A DNA stretch of 64,000 nucleotides from Granulicella aggregans (GCF_014203275.1 NZ_JACHIP010000002.1:1116001-1180000); one strand, 5' to 3'; positions 17,865 to 27,368 are shown, counted from the first letter of the stretch. Notes: generated from the sequence alone by a model not told the origin. Numbers and translations are program-made.

Positions 17865-19115
17865 TCAAGCTTTGTCCAGCAGCCCCTGGAGCGAGCTACT
17901 AAACTCCTCCAGCCGCTTCGGGCCGCCGTTAAACTCCCGCGTATTCAGCACAAATCCGCAATCGATTCCGTTGGGGCGGGAGTAAGTAAAGCTGCTCGTA
18001 CCCGGCAAACTTCCGCTCCGGGTATAGCCCGCAGCGCGCCTCCCCAACCCCCACACCGCATAGTGAAAGCTGAACTGCGCCAGCGTCTCCGCATTCGTCA
18101 TAAGTCCCCCGGCACCATCATGCAGCTCGGGAATGAAGTCTCCTCCATAGGCCGACGGAAGCAGGTCGGAGGAACGAGGCTTCAATTGCGTCGGCGCGGA
18201 CCCCGGACTGACATACCAGACCTCGCGTGGATCCTTGACCGCATCCATCAGCTTCGAGAGGTAGACATTGGAGGTGTCGCAATCGGGTTCCAGCTCTTTG
18301 TGAATAAAGTCCATATAGGCCTGCCCCGACACCTTCTCGATCACAAGTCCCAGCAGCATATATCCCAGATTCGAATAAGACTTCGAACCCGTCGAGCGAA
18401 AATCCTGCGTGCCCGGCGCAAATTGTAACTTCTTTCCGTACATATACTGCGCAATCTCCTGCCGTGACGGAGGCCTGTTCAGATTCATCTCCAGCGCCAT
18501 CTGACGCGCGGCGAACATCGGGTCCCAACCGGTCCCGGGAACATGGGTCCCATCCTTGGCGACGCATCCCTCATGGTCGTTCCATCCGCCCGCATGGTCG
18601 ACAAGATGCTTCACCGTGATCTCGTTGATATGCGGATCGGGCTTGTCCCTGGCAATCGCCGGTGTGTCGATACCGAGCAGCGGGAACACCTTCGCATCGA
18701 TATCCAGATCGCCGCGCGATCGCAGCACGGTAATTCCTGCGCACGTAAACATCTTGCTTAAACTCGCGATGCGAAACAGGCTCGTCCGGGTGACTGGTTC
18801 ATATCCACGGGGCGGCTTCGTCGCATAGTTATTACTCAGCAGGACCTTCCCTCCGCGGCAGATTGCCAGCTGTCCCGCGCTAACGCCTTCATGCACCATA
18901 AAGTTCGTCATCAAAGAGTCAGCCGCGGCGAGGTTGGCCTGCGTAACTTCAGCGGGTGGTGAGGCCGGCAGGCCAACGCTGATCGGTCCCTGAAGGACTG
19001 TTGTCTGCAAAAAGTCGGCGACTCCTGAAGCCTCATATCTGGCGCCCACCACCGCTCCCGCGCACGAAGAGAGAAACTCGCGCCTCGAACCCACGCACAC
19101 CTCCAGCAAACTCAT
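17865..19115 (-). CDS. Tat-exported serine hydrolase, beta-lactamase family
   Basis: 416 residues. A twin-arginine signal (GSRREFLSSCAGAVVGA) sits at the N-terminus, so it should be exported folded to the periplasm. The nucleophile motif SxxK is present as SLSK within FRIASLSKMFT, and YxN as YSN in SYSNLGYMLLGL. The third motif is less clear (HDGAGGLMTN). The family includes class C beta-lactamases, DD-peptidases and esterases (EstB-type); an esterase or peptidase role is as likely as drug resistance. Convergent with mutS2 with only 9 bp between stops. Confidence 0.85.
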   Translation of the reverse strand: MSLLEVCVGSRREFLSSCAGAVVGARYEASGVADFLQTTVLQGPISVGLPASPPAEVTQANLAAADSLMTNFMVHEGVSAGQLAICRGGKVLLSNNYATKPPRGYEPVTRTSLFRIASLSKMFTCAGITVLRSRGDLDIDAKVFPLLGIDTPAIARDKPDPHINEITVKHLVDHAGGWNDHEGCVAKDGTHVPGTGWDPMFAARQMALEMNLNRPPSRQEIAQYMYGKKLQFAPGTQDFRSTGSKSYSNLGYMLLGLVIEKVSGQAYMDFIHKELEPDCDTSNVYLSKLMDAVKDPREVWYVSPGSAPTQLKPRSSDLLPSAYGGDFIPELHDGAGGLMTNAETLAQFSFHYAVWGLGRRAAGYTRSGSLPGTSSFTYSRPNGIDCGFVLNTREFNGGPKRLEEFSSSLQGLLDKA

Positions 19116-19256
19116 CTCGGATGCTCTTCTGGCCCGGAGTGCTTACGCACCGCTTCATCTTAGACCAGTCCCGATCCCGGCCTCACAGCGGCAAATCCCT
19201 CCTCTTCAGCCCCCACATCCTTGCCCCATCCCCACCCCGCCTTTACCCTTGAAGCT

Positions 19257-19694
19257 ATGTCCCGCCAGCACTCCTGCACCCAGGCCCCGTCAGTCCCCGC
19301 CGCAACCGCCTCCAACCTGCCCTACGACCGCATCGGCGTCTGGACCTCCGCCGCCTGCATCGTCCACTGCCTCTTCACCCCTGTCCTGCTCTCTATCTCC
19401 GCCGTCTTCGCACACCTGCTTCCGTCCGAAGAGCGCATCCACCGCGACCTCGCTCTCTTCATCGCACTCATCGGAGCCGCCTCGCTCGTCCGCGGCTTCC
19501 GCACCCACGGCAAACGCCGCATCATCGCTCTGATGTTCGCTGGCCTGGCCTGCATCTTCTTCGCGGCCTTCGCGGGCGATCGCCTCCCCAGCCACTGGGC
19601 CGAGGTCGCCGTCACCTTCGCCGGCAGCATCCTCATGATCTCCGCCCACCGCCTCAACCACACCTTCTGCAAGGACTGTGCCTGCGCCACCTAG
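19257..19694 (+). CDS. MerC-domain membrane protein
   Basis: 145 residues from ATG 19257. Four hydrophobic helices with SAACIVHCLFTPVLL in the first, giving the conserved Cys pair and His of MerC proteins, and a C-terminal tail CKDCACAT rich in Cys. MerC proteins move mercuric ion across the inner membrane, but chromosomal members without a mer operon are common and their metal is unknown. No merR, merA or merP nearby. Confidence 0.8.
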   Translation: MSRQHSCTQAPSVPAATASNLPYDRIGVWTSAACIVHCLFTPVLLSISAVFAHLLPSEERIHRDLALFIALIGAASLVRGFRTHGKRRIIALMFAGLACIFFAAFAGDRLPSHWAEVAVTFAGSILMISAHRLNHTFCKDCACAT

Positions 19695-19831
19695 CCCCCT
19701 GATCCAATCTCTCCGGCCAATCTCTTAGGCCATCTCTCGGGCCCAGTCAAATTCTGTCGTATCCTCACATCACGCAAACCATCGATACCCCGTTGAGGAC
19801 CCCGACGAACCTGACCGCCCCTGAGCAACGA

Positions 19832-20629
19832 ATGAGCGACCATACCCTCACCATCCCCAGCCCGGATCTCGACGCCTCACCCGCGCCACCACCCCTCCAA
19901 CTCGTCACCGTCGATCACGTCATGAAGTCCTTCGGCGACAAGACCGCCCTCAAGGACATCTCCTTCGCCGTCCCCTCCGGCCAGATCTGCGGCCTCCTCG
20001 GCCCCAACGGCGCCGGCAAAACGACGCTCTTCCGCCTGCTCATGGGCATCCTCAAGCCGACCCGCGGCAGCATCCAGATCGCCGGCCTCGACGCCTTCGA
20101 AGACCGCGTCGCCGTCAAACGCCTCATCGGCTTCCTTCCCGACGAGCCCATCTTCTACTCCTACCTCTCCGGCCACGAGATCCTCTCGCTCAGCGCCGCC
20201 ATGCACGGCCTCGACCCCAAAGAGACCCTCGCCCGACTCGACCCCATCATCGCCCGACTCCGTCTCGCCGACGACATCTACGCCTATGCCGAGGACTACT
20301 CCCGCGGCATGAAAAAAAAGCTTGGCCTCCTCCTCGCCATGCTCCATCAGCCCCGCCTCCTCGTCCTCGACGAACCCACCAACGGCCTCGACGTCGAATC
20401 CACCCACCTCTTCTACGACCTCATCTCCGAGACCGCCGCACAGGGGACCACCGTCCTCTTCTCCACGCACCTCATGGACCACGTCACCCGCCTCTGCTCC
20501 CACGCCGTCATCGTCAACGAGGGCACCGTTGTCGCCAAGGGCTCGATCACGGAACTCAGCGCCAGCTTCGGAGATGCCAGCCTCGAAGAGATCTTCCTCC
20601 AACTCACCGCCCGTCCGCCCCAAAGATAA
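19832..20629 (+). CDS. ABC transporter ATP-binding protein
   Basis: 265 residues from ATG 19832 (a TTG at 19793 is possible). Walker A GPNGAGKTT, Q-loop region FLPDEP, signature YSRGMKKK (a degenerate LSGGQ typical of the DrrA/NatA-type exporters), Walker B LLVLDEPTNGLD, and a switch His in STHLMDH. The partner permease follows 20 bp downstream, so the two are probably one operon. Substrate unknown. Confidence 0.93.
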   Translation: MSDHTLTIPSPDLDASPAPPPLQLVTVDHVMKSFGDKTALKDISFAVPSGQICGLLGPNGAGKTTLFRLLMGILKPTRGSIQIAGLDAFEDRVAVKRLIGFLPDEPIFYSYLSGHEILSLSAAMHGLDPKETLARLDPIIARLRLADDIYAYAEDYSRGMKKKLGLLLAMLHQPRLLVLDEPTNGLDVESTHLFYDLISETAAQGTTVLFSTHLMDHVTRLCSHAVIVNEGTVVAKGSITELSASFGDASLEEIFLQLTARPPQR

Positions 20630-20649
20630 GCCGGACATAAGATCCCGTC

Positions 20650-23283
20650 ATGAACCCGGCCACAAATCCCGATTCGACTTCCCCGCCCAGCTTCTGGCGA
20701 ACCGTCCGCATCCTCCTAGCCGCATCCCGCGCCCGCTCCAACGGCCGGCGTCGTCGCGCGCAGGAGCTTCTGCAGCGGCGCTCCGGAAACTCCACCAACT
20801 GGGGAAGCCTCGGTGCCTTCTTCGCTGTGTTGATCATGGTCGGCCTCAACGTCCTCGCTGCCTTCCTGGTTCACGAGGCATCTCAACCTCCGGCTCCTCC
20901 GCCGCCCGCCCCAATCTACCGCGACGCCAGAATTGCCGTCAGCCAGACGTTTCTGGACGCCGCGAATCGCGCTCTGAATGACAAGGCAAACTTCTACACC
21001 CCCGCCGAGAACGCAGTCCCGCAAGAGGCCTACTCCGCCGAATCCCAACGGATCTCTGAGATCACCGGCGGAGATCCGGATCAGATCGAGAGCACACTCC
21101 GCCAGGGCCTCCACGATCGCGGCCTCCAGGCCTTCATCGTGGACACCGCCCCTCCACCACCGGCCCCTGAAGTCATCCCCACGGCCCCGCAACTCCTCGC
21201 CCCCATGCTCGGCTCCCTCCTGCTCCTGCTCTGGGCCGTCATGCTCATCTTCCAGGGCGAGGGCCTCGAGGTCGACCTCCAGCGCCGCCGACACCCCATG
21301 TGGGAGTGGCTCTTCTCGCACCCCGTCCCTCCCGGCGCAATCTTCCTCGCCGAGATCCTCTCGCCCCTCGCCGCCAACCCCATCTACTGGGGAGCGCCCC
21401 TCTTCGTCGGCTTCACCTACGGCTTCATCTACGGCCCCGACCTCGGCGCGCTCGCCACCGTCCTCATGGGCATCCCGATCGCCATCGCAACCGCCTGCAT
21501 AGGCAAAGCCGTGGAGATAGCCGTCATGCTCCGCGTCTCACCGCGCTCTCGTGGAGCAGTCATCGGCCTCATGGGATGGTTCGGATTCACCTCCATGATG
21601 ATCTTCTTCTTCGGCCTCTCCGGCCTTCCGAAGCTCATCGCCGCCGCCCCGGCATTCCTCCTGCGCTTCACCGCACTCCCATGGCCCTACCTCCGCTGGT
21701 TCCTCGGAGGAAGCGCCCACGGCACCTACTCGTTCTCCCTAGGACTCCTCGTCTGCTGGGCCCTCGCCGCCGGCACCACCGCCGCCGCCGTCGCCTTCAG
21801 CGTCTGGGGAGCGCAGCAGGGCCTCGCCGGAAACTTCGCCTCCGACTCCCGCCCCTCAGCCGCCGGAAGCTCCGCCTTCCGCTCCGGCACCAGGCCTCTT
21901 TACCGCAAGGAACTCCTCTGGTTCACCCGCGACCGCAGCGCCATCGTCCAGACCATCCTCGTCCCTGTCACCCTCGCCGGATTCCAGGCCTTCAACCTCC
22001 GCTTCCTCGTCAGCCACGCTCAGGAGTCCTGGAACTACCTCGCCGGAGCGGCCATCCTCTTCGGCACCTACTTCCTCTGGGTGCTCGGCCCCAAGTCCCT
22101 CACCTCCGAAGGCAACGCCCTCTGGATCGCCATGTCCTGGCCCCAGGGCCTCGAAGCTCTGCTCAAGGCCAAGGCGTGGCTCTGGTCGCTCATCTCCTCC
22201 GTCCTCGTCGCTCTCATCCTCTGTTACGCGGTCTTCCTCTTCCCATCGGCCTTCTGGAAGATCGCGCTCGTCGGCATAGGGTGGTTCTTCTTCAGCCGCA
22301 GCATGGCGGAAAAATCAGTCACCCTCGTCACCGTGACCTCTGACTCCGGCGAGGTCCAAAAGATCCCCAGCGGACGCCGCTGGGCAGTGCAACTGGGAAT
22401 GCTCACCTTCTCCATCGGCATCGTCACCCAGCAGTGGCACATCGCCGTCATGGGAATCGTCTACTCCTGGATCACCGCCGCCGCCATCTGGCAGAACTTC
22501 CGCGCCCGCCTGCCCTTCCTCTACGATCCCTGGTCGGAAGAGCTGCCCCCGCCGCCAACGCTCATGCACGCCATGATCGCCATCAGCATCCTCGTCGAGA
22601 GCGGTGCTGTCGTCGCCGGCATCCTCCTCGGCATCTTCGGTCGCGACAACATAGCCATCGCCCAGGCCATGGGCTACTGCGTCTGCTCCGTCGCAGTCAC
22701 CCTTGGAGCCATCTCTTTTCTTGGCAACCGCAGCGTCTCCCTCCATGAAGTCATAAACTGGCCACCCAGCCAGTCCCCGTCGAGCAACTCCAAACCCACA
22801 TTACCCCCCACGCCATCCTGGTGGCGCACCCTCCTCTCCACCAACACCGCTCTCGTCCCGGCCCTGCTCGCCGGAGTCGCCGGCGGCCTGCTCCTCGGCC
22901 TCTTCGCCCACGGCTACATTGCCATCCTCCACCACATCCCCGCCACCGCCGAGATCCTCCGCAAGTCCGAAGAGCAGGCGGCCAGGATCTTCGGCCTCAA
23001 GCAGTCCTACTTCGTCATGGCCGTCTTCTTCGCCCCATTCGCCGAGGAGTACCTCTTCCGCGGTCTCCTCTTCCGCGCCCTTGATCGTGAATGGGGCCGC
23101 GAGTGGGGAGGCTGGCGCGCCGTCCTCGGCAGCGCCGCCTTCTTCGCCATCTACCACGGCCCGCTCTCCTGGCTTCCCGTCGGTCTGCTCGGCGTCGCCA
23201 ACGCCCTCCTCTTCAAGAAGACCGGACGCCTCGCTCCCGCAATCCTCCTCCACATGGTCTACAACGCCGTCGTCCTCTCCTAG
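20650..23283 (+). CDS. ABC-2 type permease fused to CPBP intramembrane protease
   Basis: 877 residues. Residues about 50-70 are a membrane span, about 70-180 a periplasmic domain, and about 180-690 an ABC-2/NatB-like permease with many spans. The last 200 residues are a CPBP (CAAX-type) glutamic intramembrane protease with all three motifs: EEYLFRG (about 799), FAIYHG, and HMVYNAVV near the C-terminus. Permease-CPBP fusions are known in other phyla. The ATPase is directly upstream. The protease may cleave a peptide or act in bacteriocin-like self-protection, which is inference. No precursor peptide was seen next to it. Confidence 0.88.
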   Translation: MNPATNPDSTSPPSFWRTVRILLAASRARSNGRRRRAQELLQRRSGNSTNWGSLGAFFAVLIMVGLNVLAAFLVHEASQPPAPPPPAPIYRDARIAVSQTFLDAANRALNDKANFYTPAENAVPQEAYSAESQRISEITGGDPDQIESTLRQGLHDRGLQAFIVDTAPPPPAPEVIPTAPQLLAPMLGSLLLLLWAVMLIFQGEGLEVDLQRRRHPMWEWLFSHPVPPGAIFLAEILSPLAANPIYWGAPLFVGFTYGFIYGPDLGALATVLMGIPIAIATACIGKAVEIAVMLRVSPRSRGAVIGLMGWFGFTSMMIFFFGLSGLPKLIAAAPAFLLRFTALPWPYLRWFLGGSAHGTYSFSLGLLVCWALAAGTTAAAVAFSVWGAQQGLAGNFASDSRPSAAGSSAFRSGTRPLYRKELLWFTRDRSAIVQTILVPVTLAGFQAFNLRFLVSHAQESWNYLAGAAILFGTYFLWVLGPKSLTSEGNALWIAMSWPQGLEALLKAKAWLWSLISSVLVALILCYAVFLFPSAFWKIALVGIGWFFFSRSMAEKSVTLVTVTSDSGEVQKIPSGRRWAVQLGMLTFSIGIVTQQWHIAVMGIVYSWITAAAIWQNFRARLPFLYDPWSEELPPPPTLMHAMIAISILVESGAVVAGILLGIFGRDNIAIAQAMGYCVCSVAVTLGAISFLGNRSVSLHEVINWPPSQSPSSNSKPTLPPTPSWWRTLLSTNTALVPALLAGVAGGLLLGLFAHGYIAILHHIPATAEILRKSEEQAARIFGLKQSYFVMAVFFAPFAEEYLFRGLLFRALDREWGREWGGWRAVLGSAAFFAIYHGPLSWLPVGLLGVANALLFKKTGRLAPAILLHMVYNAVVLS

Positions 23284-23326
23284 TCGGTCGACACCAGTAG
23301 AATCGACACTACCCCCAGGAGAACGA

Positions 23327-24691
23327 ATGAAATTCCTCGCAAGGCTCGCGGCAATTGGCATCATCCTCTTCATAGCCCTGCAGACAATCCGCCCCACCAT
23401 CCCCGCCGCACCCGCGACCGCCGAAATTCAAGCGCCCCCCGAGATCAAACACATCCTCGAAAAGGACTGCTACGCCTGCCACTCCAATGAGCGCCGCCTC
23501 GCATGGTTCGACCAGATCGTCCCCGGCTACTGGCTCGTCCGCCACGACATCCTCACCGCCCGCGAGCACCTCAACTTCTCCACCATCGGCACCAAGCCCG
23601 CCGCCGCCCAGCGCGCCACGCTCTTCGAAGCCGTGAACATGATCCAGCTGGGAGCCATGCCGCTCCCCCAGTTCACCGCGCTCCACCCCGACGCCAAAGT
23701 CACCCCCGAAGACCTGGCCACCCTCAAGGCCTATCTAGCGCCCTGGGGAACTCTGCCCACACCGCCAGCCGCACCTTCAGCACCAACTCCCACGTCCGCC
23801 GCTCCCACGTCCGCCGCTCCCACCTCCCTCTCCGAAGTCCCACCCGAGTTCAACGGCCTGGCCTTCGATCCCAGCTTCGAAAACTGGAAGGTCATCGCCA
23901 CCACCGACCGCGGCGACAACAACACCTTCCGCTTCATCCTCGGCAACGACGTCGCCTTCAAAGCCGCCCAGTCCGGCGCTATCACCCCCTGGCCCGACGG
24001 CGCCCGCTTCGCCAAGATCGCCTGGCAACAGCAGCTCGGTGCCGACGGCCTCATCCATCCCGGTAAATTCATACAGGTTGAGCTCATGGTCAAAGACGCC
24101 GCAAAGTATAAGAGCATCGAAGGCTGGGGCTGGGGACGCTGGCGCGGCCTCGACCTCAAGCCCTACGGCAAAGACGCCAAGTTCGTCACCGAATGCACCA
24201 CCTGCCATCTACCCGTCAAAGGTGACGACTACGTCTACACCTTGCCCATCACTACAGCCAAGGTCGATCGTCAGGAAGCCGTCAACAACCACGCCGCCGC
24301 CCTGCCCGCCAGCCTCCCCTATCAACCTCTAGGCTGGACTCCCATCACCATGTACGTCGATCCCAGGACCCACACCACCGCGACCCTCTTCGGCAACGAA
24401 GCCGCCGCCCGCTCCATCAACTCCCGCTCCGCCTCTCCCCCCGCTGCGACCTACCAACCCGGCTCAGTCCTAGCCCTGGTCACCTGGGTCCAGCGCGAAG
24501 ACCCCCACTGGTTCGGCGCCCGCATCCCCGACGCCCCCCAATCAGTCGAGTTCGTCACCCTCGCCGCCCCCGGCCAGACCGCCTACCGTCACTTCGCCGG
24601 CACCCAGCTCACCGAAGCCCAACCCAATAACCCCGAGACCACCCAACGCATCGCCACCATACTGGGCTTACCACCCGCAAGCCTCCCGTGA
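23327..24691 (+). CDS. cytochrome P460-family protein with N-terminal haem-binding domain
   Basis: 454 residues. Start set by AGGAG six bases before ATG 23327; a much longer open frame upstream overlaps the ABC permease gene and is rejected. N-terminal signal/anchor (LAAIGIILFIALQ), then a haem-binding domain with CYACH at 48-52 and the following RLAWFDQIVPGYWLV. A Pro/Ala/Thr linker comes at about 145-170, then a cytochrome P460 domain with haem motif CTTCH at about 290-294. P460 proteins bind a Lys-crosslinked haem c and act in hydroxylamine or NO chemistry in nitrifiers; in heterotrophs the role is unclear. Periplasmic, probably redox active. Confidence 0.85.
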   Translation: MKFLARLAAIGIILFIALQTIRPTIPAAPATAEIQAPPEIKHILEKDCYACHSNERRLAWFDQIVPGYWLVRHDILTAREHLNFSTIGTKPAAAQRATLFEAVNMIQLGAMPLPQFTALHPDAKVTPEDLATLKAYLAPWGTLPTPPAAPSAPTPTSAAPTSAAPTSLSEVPPEFNGLAFDPSFENWKVIATTDRGDNNTFRFILGNDVAFKAAQSGAITPWPDGARFAKIAWQQQLGADGLIHPGKFIQVELMVKDAAKYKSIEGWGWGRWRGLDLKPYGKDAKFVTECTTCHLPVKGDDYVYTLPITTAKVDRQEAVNNHAAALPASLPYQPLGWTPITMYVDPRTHTTATLFGNEAAARSINSRSASPPAATYQPGSVLALVTWVQREDPHWFGARIPDAPQSVEFVTLAAPGQTAYRHFAGTQLTEAQPNNPETTQRIATILGLPPASLP

Positions 24692-24707
24692 GTCGCCCCG
24701 TTAAACC

Positions 24708-24750
24708 GTCATCTCGACCGACCAACGGGAGTGGAGAGACCACCGCATTG
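24708..24750. repeat. palindromic repeat, family C
   Basis: GTCATCTCGACCGACC to GTGGAGAGACCACCGCAT, short form. Confidence 0.65.
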
Positions 24751-24776
24751 ATCGTCTCGTGCGGCAGAAAAAAATC

Positions 24777-24815
24777 GGGTGCCCCACCCATGGCAAGCAC
24801 TTGGCCATGGGTGGG
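24777..24815. repeat. palindromic repeat, family A (copy 3)
   Basis: Arms CCCACCCATGGC and GCCATGGGTGGG with loop AAGCACTTG, just after the stop of the M56 gene, where it may act as an mRNA 3'-end hairpin. Confidence 0.88.
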
Positions 24816-24822
24816 ACCGAAC

Positions 24823-26754
24823 TTACTTCTTCTCCTTCTGCATCGCCTCCATCTTCCTCTGCACCTCGTCCAGCAACTTCTGCGCCGCCTCCAGCTTCGC
24901 CTTCAACTCGCCCGAATCCATCTCTTTCCGCAGCTTCGCCATGGCCGCAGCGTTACCCTTCATTCCCTCGGCGATCTCCGCATTGATCTTTGCCTCATCG
25001 ATCAACTTGATCTGCGAATCGGCCAGCCCCTCCACCTGCAGCCTGTCCAACGCATCCTTCGCCGACTGCATCTGCAGCTCCAGGTTCAGGTTCGACAGGT
25101 TGATATCTGGCGGATTGATCCTTAACTCCGCAATCTGCTTCTGCGCGTCGAGCATGCCCTTCCGCTGCAACTCCGCAAACTGCTTCTTCATCGCCGGATC
25201 GTTCATCAGCCGCTGCGCCTTCTCGATCTGCACCTTATCGATCTGTAGCTTCTTCAGGTCCAGCTTCACCTCCGGCCAATCCAGCTTCACCTCCGGCCAG
25301 TCCAGCCGAATCACTGCCGGATCTGCCCCCGCATGGATGTCGTCAAGCTTCTCCTCCACCGCCTGCTGCTCTTCTTCACTCGGCTCGGTCGCCTCGTGAT
25401 TCACCATCGCGAACGCCTCGCCATCGTGGGTCTTCCACCGATGGACATACTCGCCCGGCTCTGCTGTCACGGTCGCATGTTTACCCCGCGCAATCGCCAC
25501 CGGGGCAGAAGGATGCCCTTGCACCTCAGTCGCCGCAACCGTGTCCCCTTCAACCACCAACGCCGAAGGCTTCACCGGCTGCACCTGAACCACACCCGCA
25601 GCCGCCTTATTGCTAGCAGCAGCGGTCACAGCAGCCGAACTCTGCCCCACTGCCTCAGCACCAAACGCCGGCTTTACATGGAACGTAGCCGCGACTCCCA
25701 CCACCGTAGCCAACGCCAATCCACCGCAGACCACTCGCATTGCCTTCGAACGTCCTGTCATCATCTCCCCACCTGCCGTCAGCCGCATCACTCTCTCCTC
25801 CAGCGTGTTCCTGTCGAAAAACCCAACCGCCTGCGTCCGCTCAAAAGCCACCGGCCGCTCCATGATTCGCCGCGTCACCGAAACCAGGCACCGCGCATAC
25901 CCTTCGCCCGACTCCATCTCTTCCGCCGCCATCTCATCGCAAACCATCTCCCGCGTCTGCTGAATCCTCTGCTCCACCGCGTTTGCCACCGGATGCCAGC
26001 TCACCGGAAGCATCACCGCCTCGCACAGCAAGTTCACCAGGTAGTCCCTCCGCTTCACATGCGCCAGCTCGTGAGCGATCGCCGCCCGTAACTCATCTTC
26101 GCCGTACTCCCCCGCTCCTTCAGGCAACAGCAGCACCGGCCGCAAAGCCCCCACCACCATCGGTCCAGCGATCCGGTGCGACTCACGAATCTCCGGAACC
26201 TCCACCCCCATCCGGTAGGCCACCTCTTGCAAGCTCCGCATCGCCTCGTCGCCCAGCGACATCTCCTGCCCATCCCTCACCAGCAGCCGAGCCCGTCTCC
26301 ACGCCCCAAACAATCGCAGCCCCGCAAACAACATCGCCAGCACGTAGACGCCCACAAACCAGTGCGTCCCACGAGCGCTCATCTGCAGCCGAAATCCTCT
26401 CCACCCCGACCACGCTCCAGACCCCAGCTCAGATCGCAGTGTTGCGATGCGCTCCCGCAACGTTACGGGCCTTTCCTCTCCTCGCAGAAAGCTTCCATCC
26501 GCCCACATCAAGGCATACGTTGAACCCGCGCCACGTTGCACCTCTACGATTGCGGTTCGTCTTTCATTCCCGCCTCGCCGTTCAACCCCACGCATCGGCA
26601 GCACCACCGCCATCGCCAGCACCGCCACCCAAAGCCAGTACTCCGTCCGCAGAGCCGGCCTTGCCAGCTTCACCATCGCCCAAGCCCCGCCCGCCAGCAG
26701 CGGCACCTGCCACGCACAGTTCGCCACATACTCGACCACCGCCTGCTCCGTCAT
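24823..26754 (-). CDS. M56 (BlaR1-type) membrane metallopeptidase
   Basis: 643 residues. Several N-terminal spans, then the zinc site HELAH within AAIAHELAHVKRRDYLVN, the M56 signature, and a further span near residue 335 (VVCGGLALATVVGVAATF). Residues about 430-640 are a charged, helical, probably coiled-coil region; no penicillin-binding sensor domain is present, so it does not look like a beta-lactam sensor. Starts 4 bp inside the upstream blaI-type gene (ATGA overlap), giving a regulator-protease pair in which proteolysis relieves repression by the BlaI-like protein (known for the family, inferred here). Confidence 0.9.
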   Translation of the reverse strand: MTEQAVVEYVANCAWQVPLLAGGAWAMVKLARPALRTEYWLWVAVLAMAVVLPMRGVERRGGNERRTAIVEVQRGAGSTYALMWADGSFLRGEERPVTLRERIATLRSELGSGAWSGWRGFRLQMSARGTHWFVGVYVLAMLFAGLRLFGAWRRARLLVRDGQEMSLGDEAMRSLQEVAYRMGVEVPEIRESHRIAGPMVVGALRPVLLLPEGAGEYGEDELRAAIAHELAHVKRRDYLVNLLCEAVMLPVSWHPVANAVEQRIQQTREMVCDEMAAEEMESGEGYARCLVSVTRRIMERPVAFERTQAVGFFDRNTLEERVMRLTAGGEMMTGRSKAMRVVCGGLALATVVGVAATFHVKPAFGAEAVGQSSAAVTAAASNKAAAGVVQVQPVKPSALVVEGDTVAATEVQGHPSAPVAIARGKHATVTAEPGEYVHRWKTHDGEAFAMVNHEATEPSEEEQQAVEEKLDDIHAGADPAVIRLDWPEVKLDWPEVKLDLKKLQIDKVQIEKAQRLMNDPAMKKQFAELQRKGMLDAQKQIAELRINPPDINLSNLNLELQMQSAKDALDRLQVEGLADSQIKLIDEAKINAEIAEGMKGNAAAMAKLRKEMDSGELKAKLEAAQKLLDEVQRKMEAMQKEKK

Positions 26755-27170
26755 CGCGCCTCCTTCAGATCACTGTCCTTGGCCCCATCCCGCTCCATCT
26801 CTGCCAGCCGCTTCGCCACCCGCTCCAGCTCCTCTGCAGAGATCTGCCTCGTATCCACCATCGCCATCAGCAGCGCCTCGCTCGAGCCTCCGAACATCCG
26901 CTTCACCAGGTCATTCAACGCCCCGCCAAACGCCCGCTCCCGGCTCACCACCGCCCGATACCGATACGCCCGCCCCTCCTGTACGCGCTTCACCTTCGTC
27001 TTCTTTAGCAGCACATTCAACATCGTCTGCACCGTGGTATACGCCAGATCACCCTTCAGCTTCGGCTGCACATCCGACACCGTACACGGCCCCAGCTCCC
27101 ACAACACCTGCATGATCTCCAGCTCCAGCGGAGTCAAAGTCTGGTTCCCCTTGCCCTTATTCAACGTCAT
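26751..27170 (-). CDS. BlaI/MecI/CopY-family repressor
   Basis: 139 residues from ATG 27170, nine bases after a perfect AGGAGG. N-terminal winged helix LTPLELEIMQVLWELGPCTVSDVQ with recognition segment LAYTTVQTMLNVLLKK, then the dimerisation helices. Translationally coupled with the M56 peptidase. The dyad at 27227-27240 over its own promoter suggests autorepression. Confidence 0.93.
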   Translation of the reverse strand: MTLNKGKGNQTLTPLELEIMQVLWELGPCTVSDVQPKLKGDLAYTTVQTMLNVLLKKTKVKRVQEGRAYRYRAVVSRERAFGGALNDLVKRMFGGSSEALLMAMVDTRQISAEELERVAKRLAEMERDGAKDSDLKEAR

Positions 27171-27198
27171 CGACAACGACCTCCTAATCCTTTCGTAG

Positions 27199-27240
27199 AT
27201 AAGACGCCCGCCCCTTCATTTTGTCAACTAAGTTTTTAGT
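27199..27240 (-). promoter_or_regulatory. blaI promoter and dyad operator
   Basis: Minus strand: TTGACA (27227-27222), 17-base spacer, TCTTAT (27204-27199). The inverted repeat ACTAAAAACTTAGT (27240-27227) abuts and overlaps the first base of the -35 box, similar in type to TACTA/TAGTA operators of BlaI. AGGAGG lies at 27185-27180. Confidence 0.65.
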
Positions 27241-27309
27241 AGATAGTAGGAAAGTTTCTCTAACGATTCGTCCTCTCGGCGAGGGCAAAGTGGCACCCAA
27301 GAAATACGT

Positions 27310-27368
27310 CATCTCGACCGGAGCCGTGCAGCTTCACCGCGCGGCGCAGTGGAGAGACCCCCGCATTA
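27310..27368. repeat. palindromic repeat, family C
   Basis: GTCATCTCGACCGGAGCC to GTGGAGAGACCCCCGCAT, with inner arms CCGCGCGGCG. Confidence 0.75.

Noticed and set aside
19257..19694. Mercury-resistance operon
   Set aside because: Only a MerC-like protein is present; no merR, merT, merP or merA.
20650..23283. Lantibiotic-type biosynthetic cluster
   Set aside because: ABC exporter and CPBP protease alone; no precursor peptide or modification enzyme seen around it.
22919..24691. 590-codon frame as the start of the cytochrome P460 gene
   Set aside because: Its first 136 codons overlap the CPBP protease domain in another frame; AGGAG and a signal peptide support ATG 23327.
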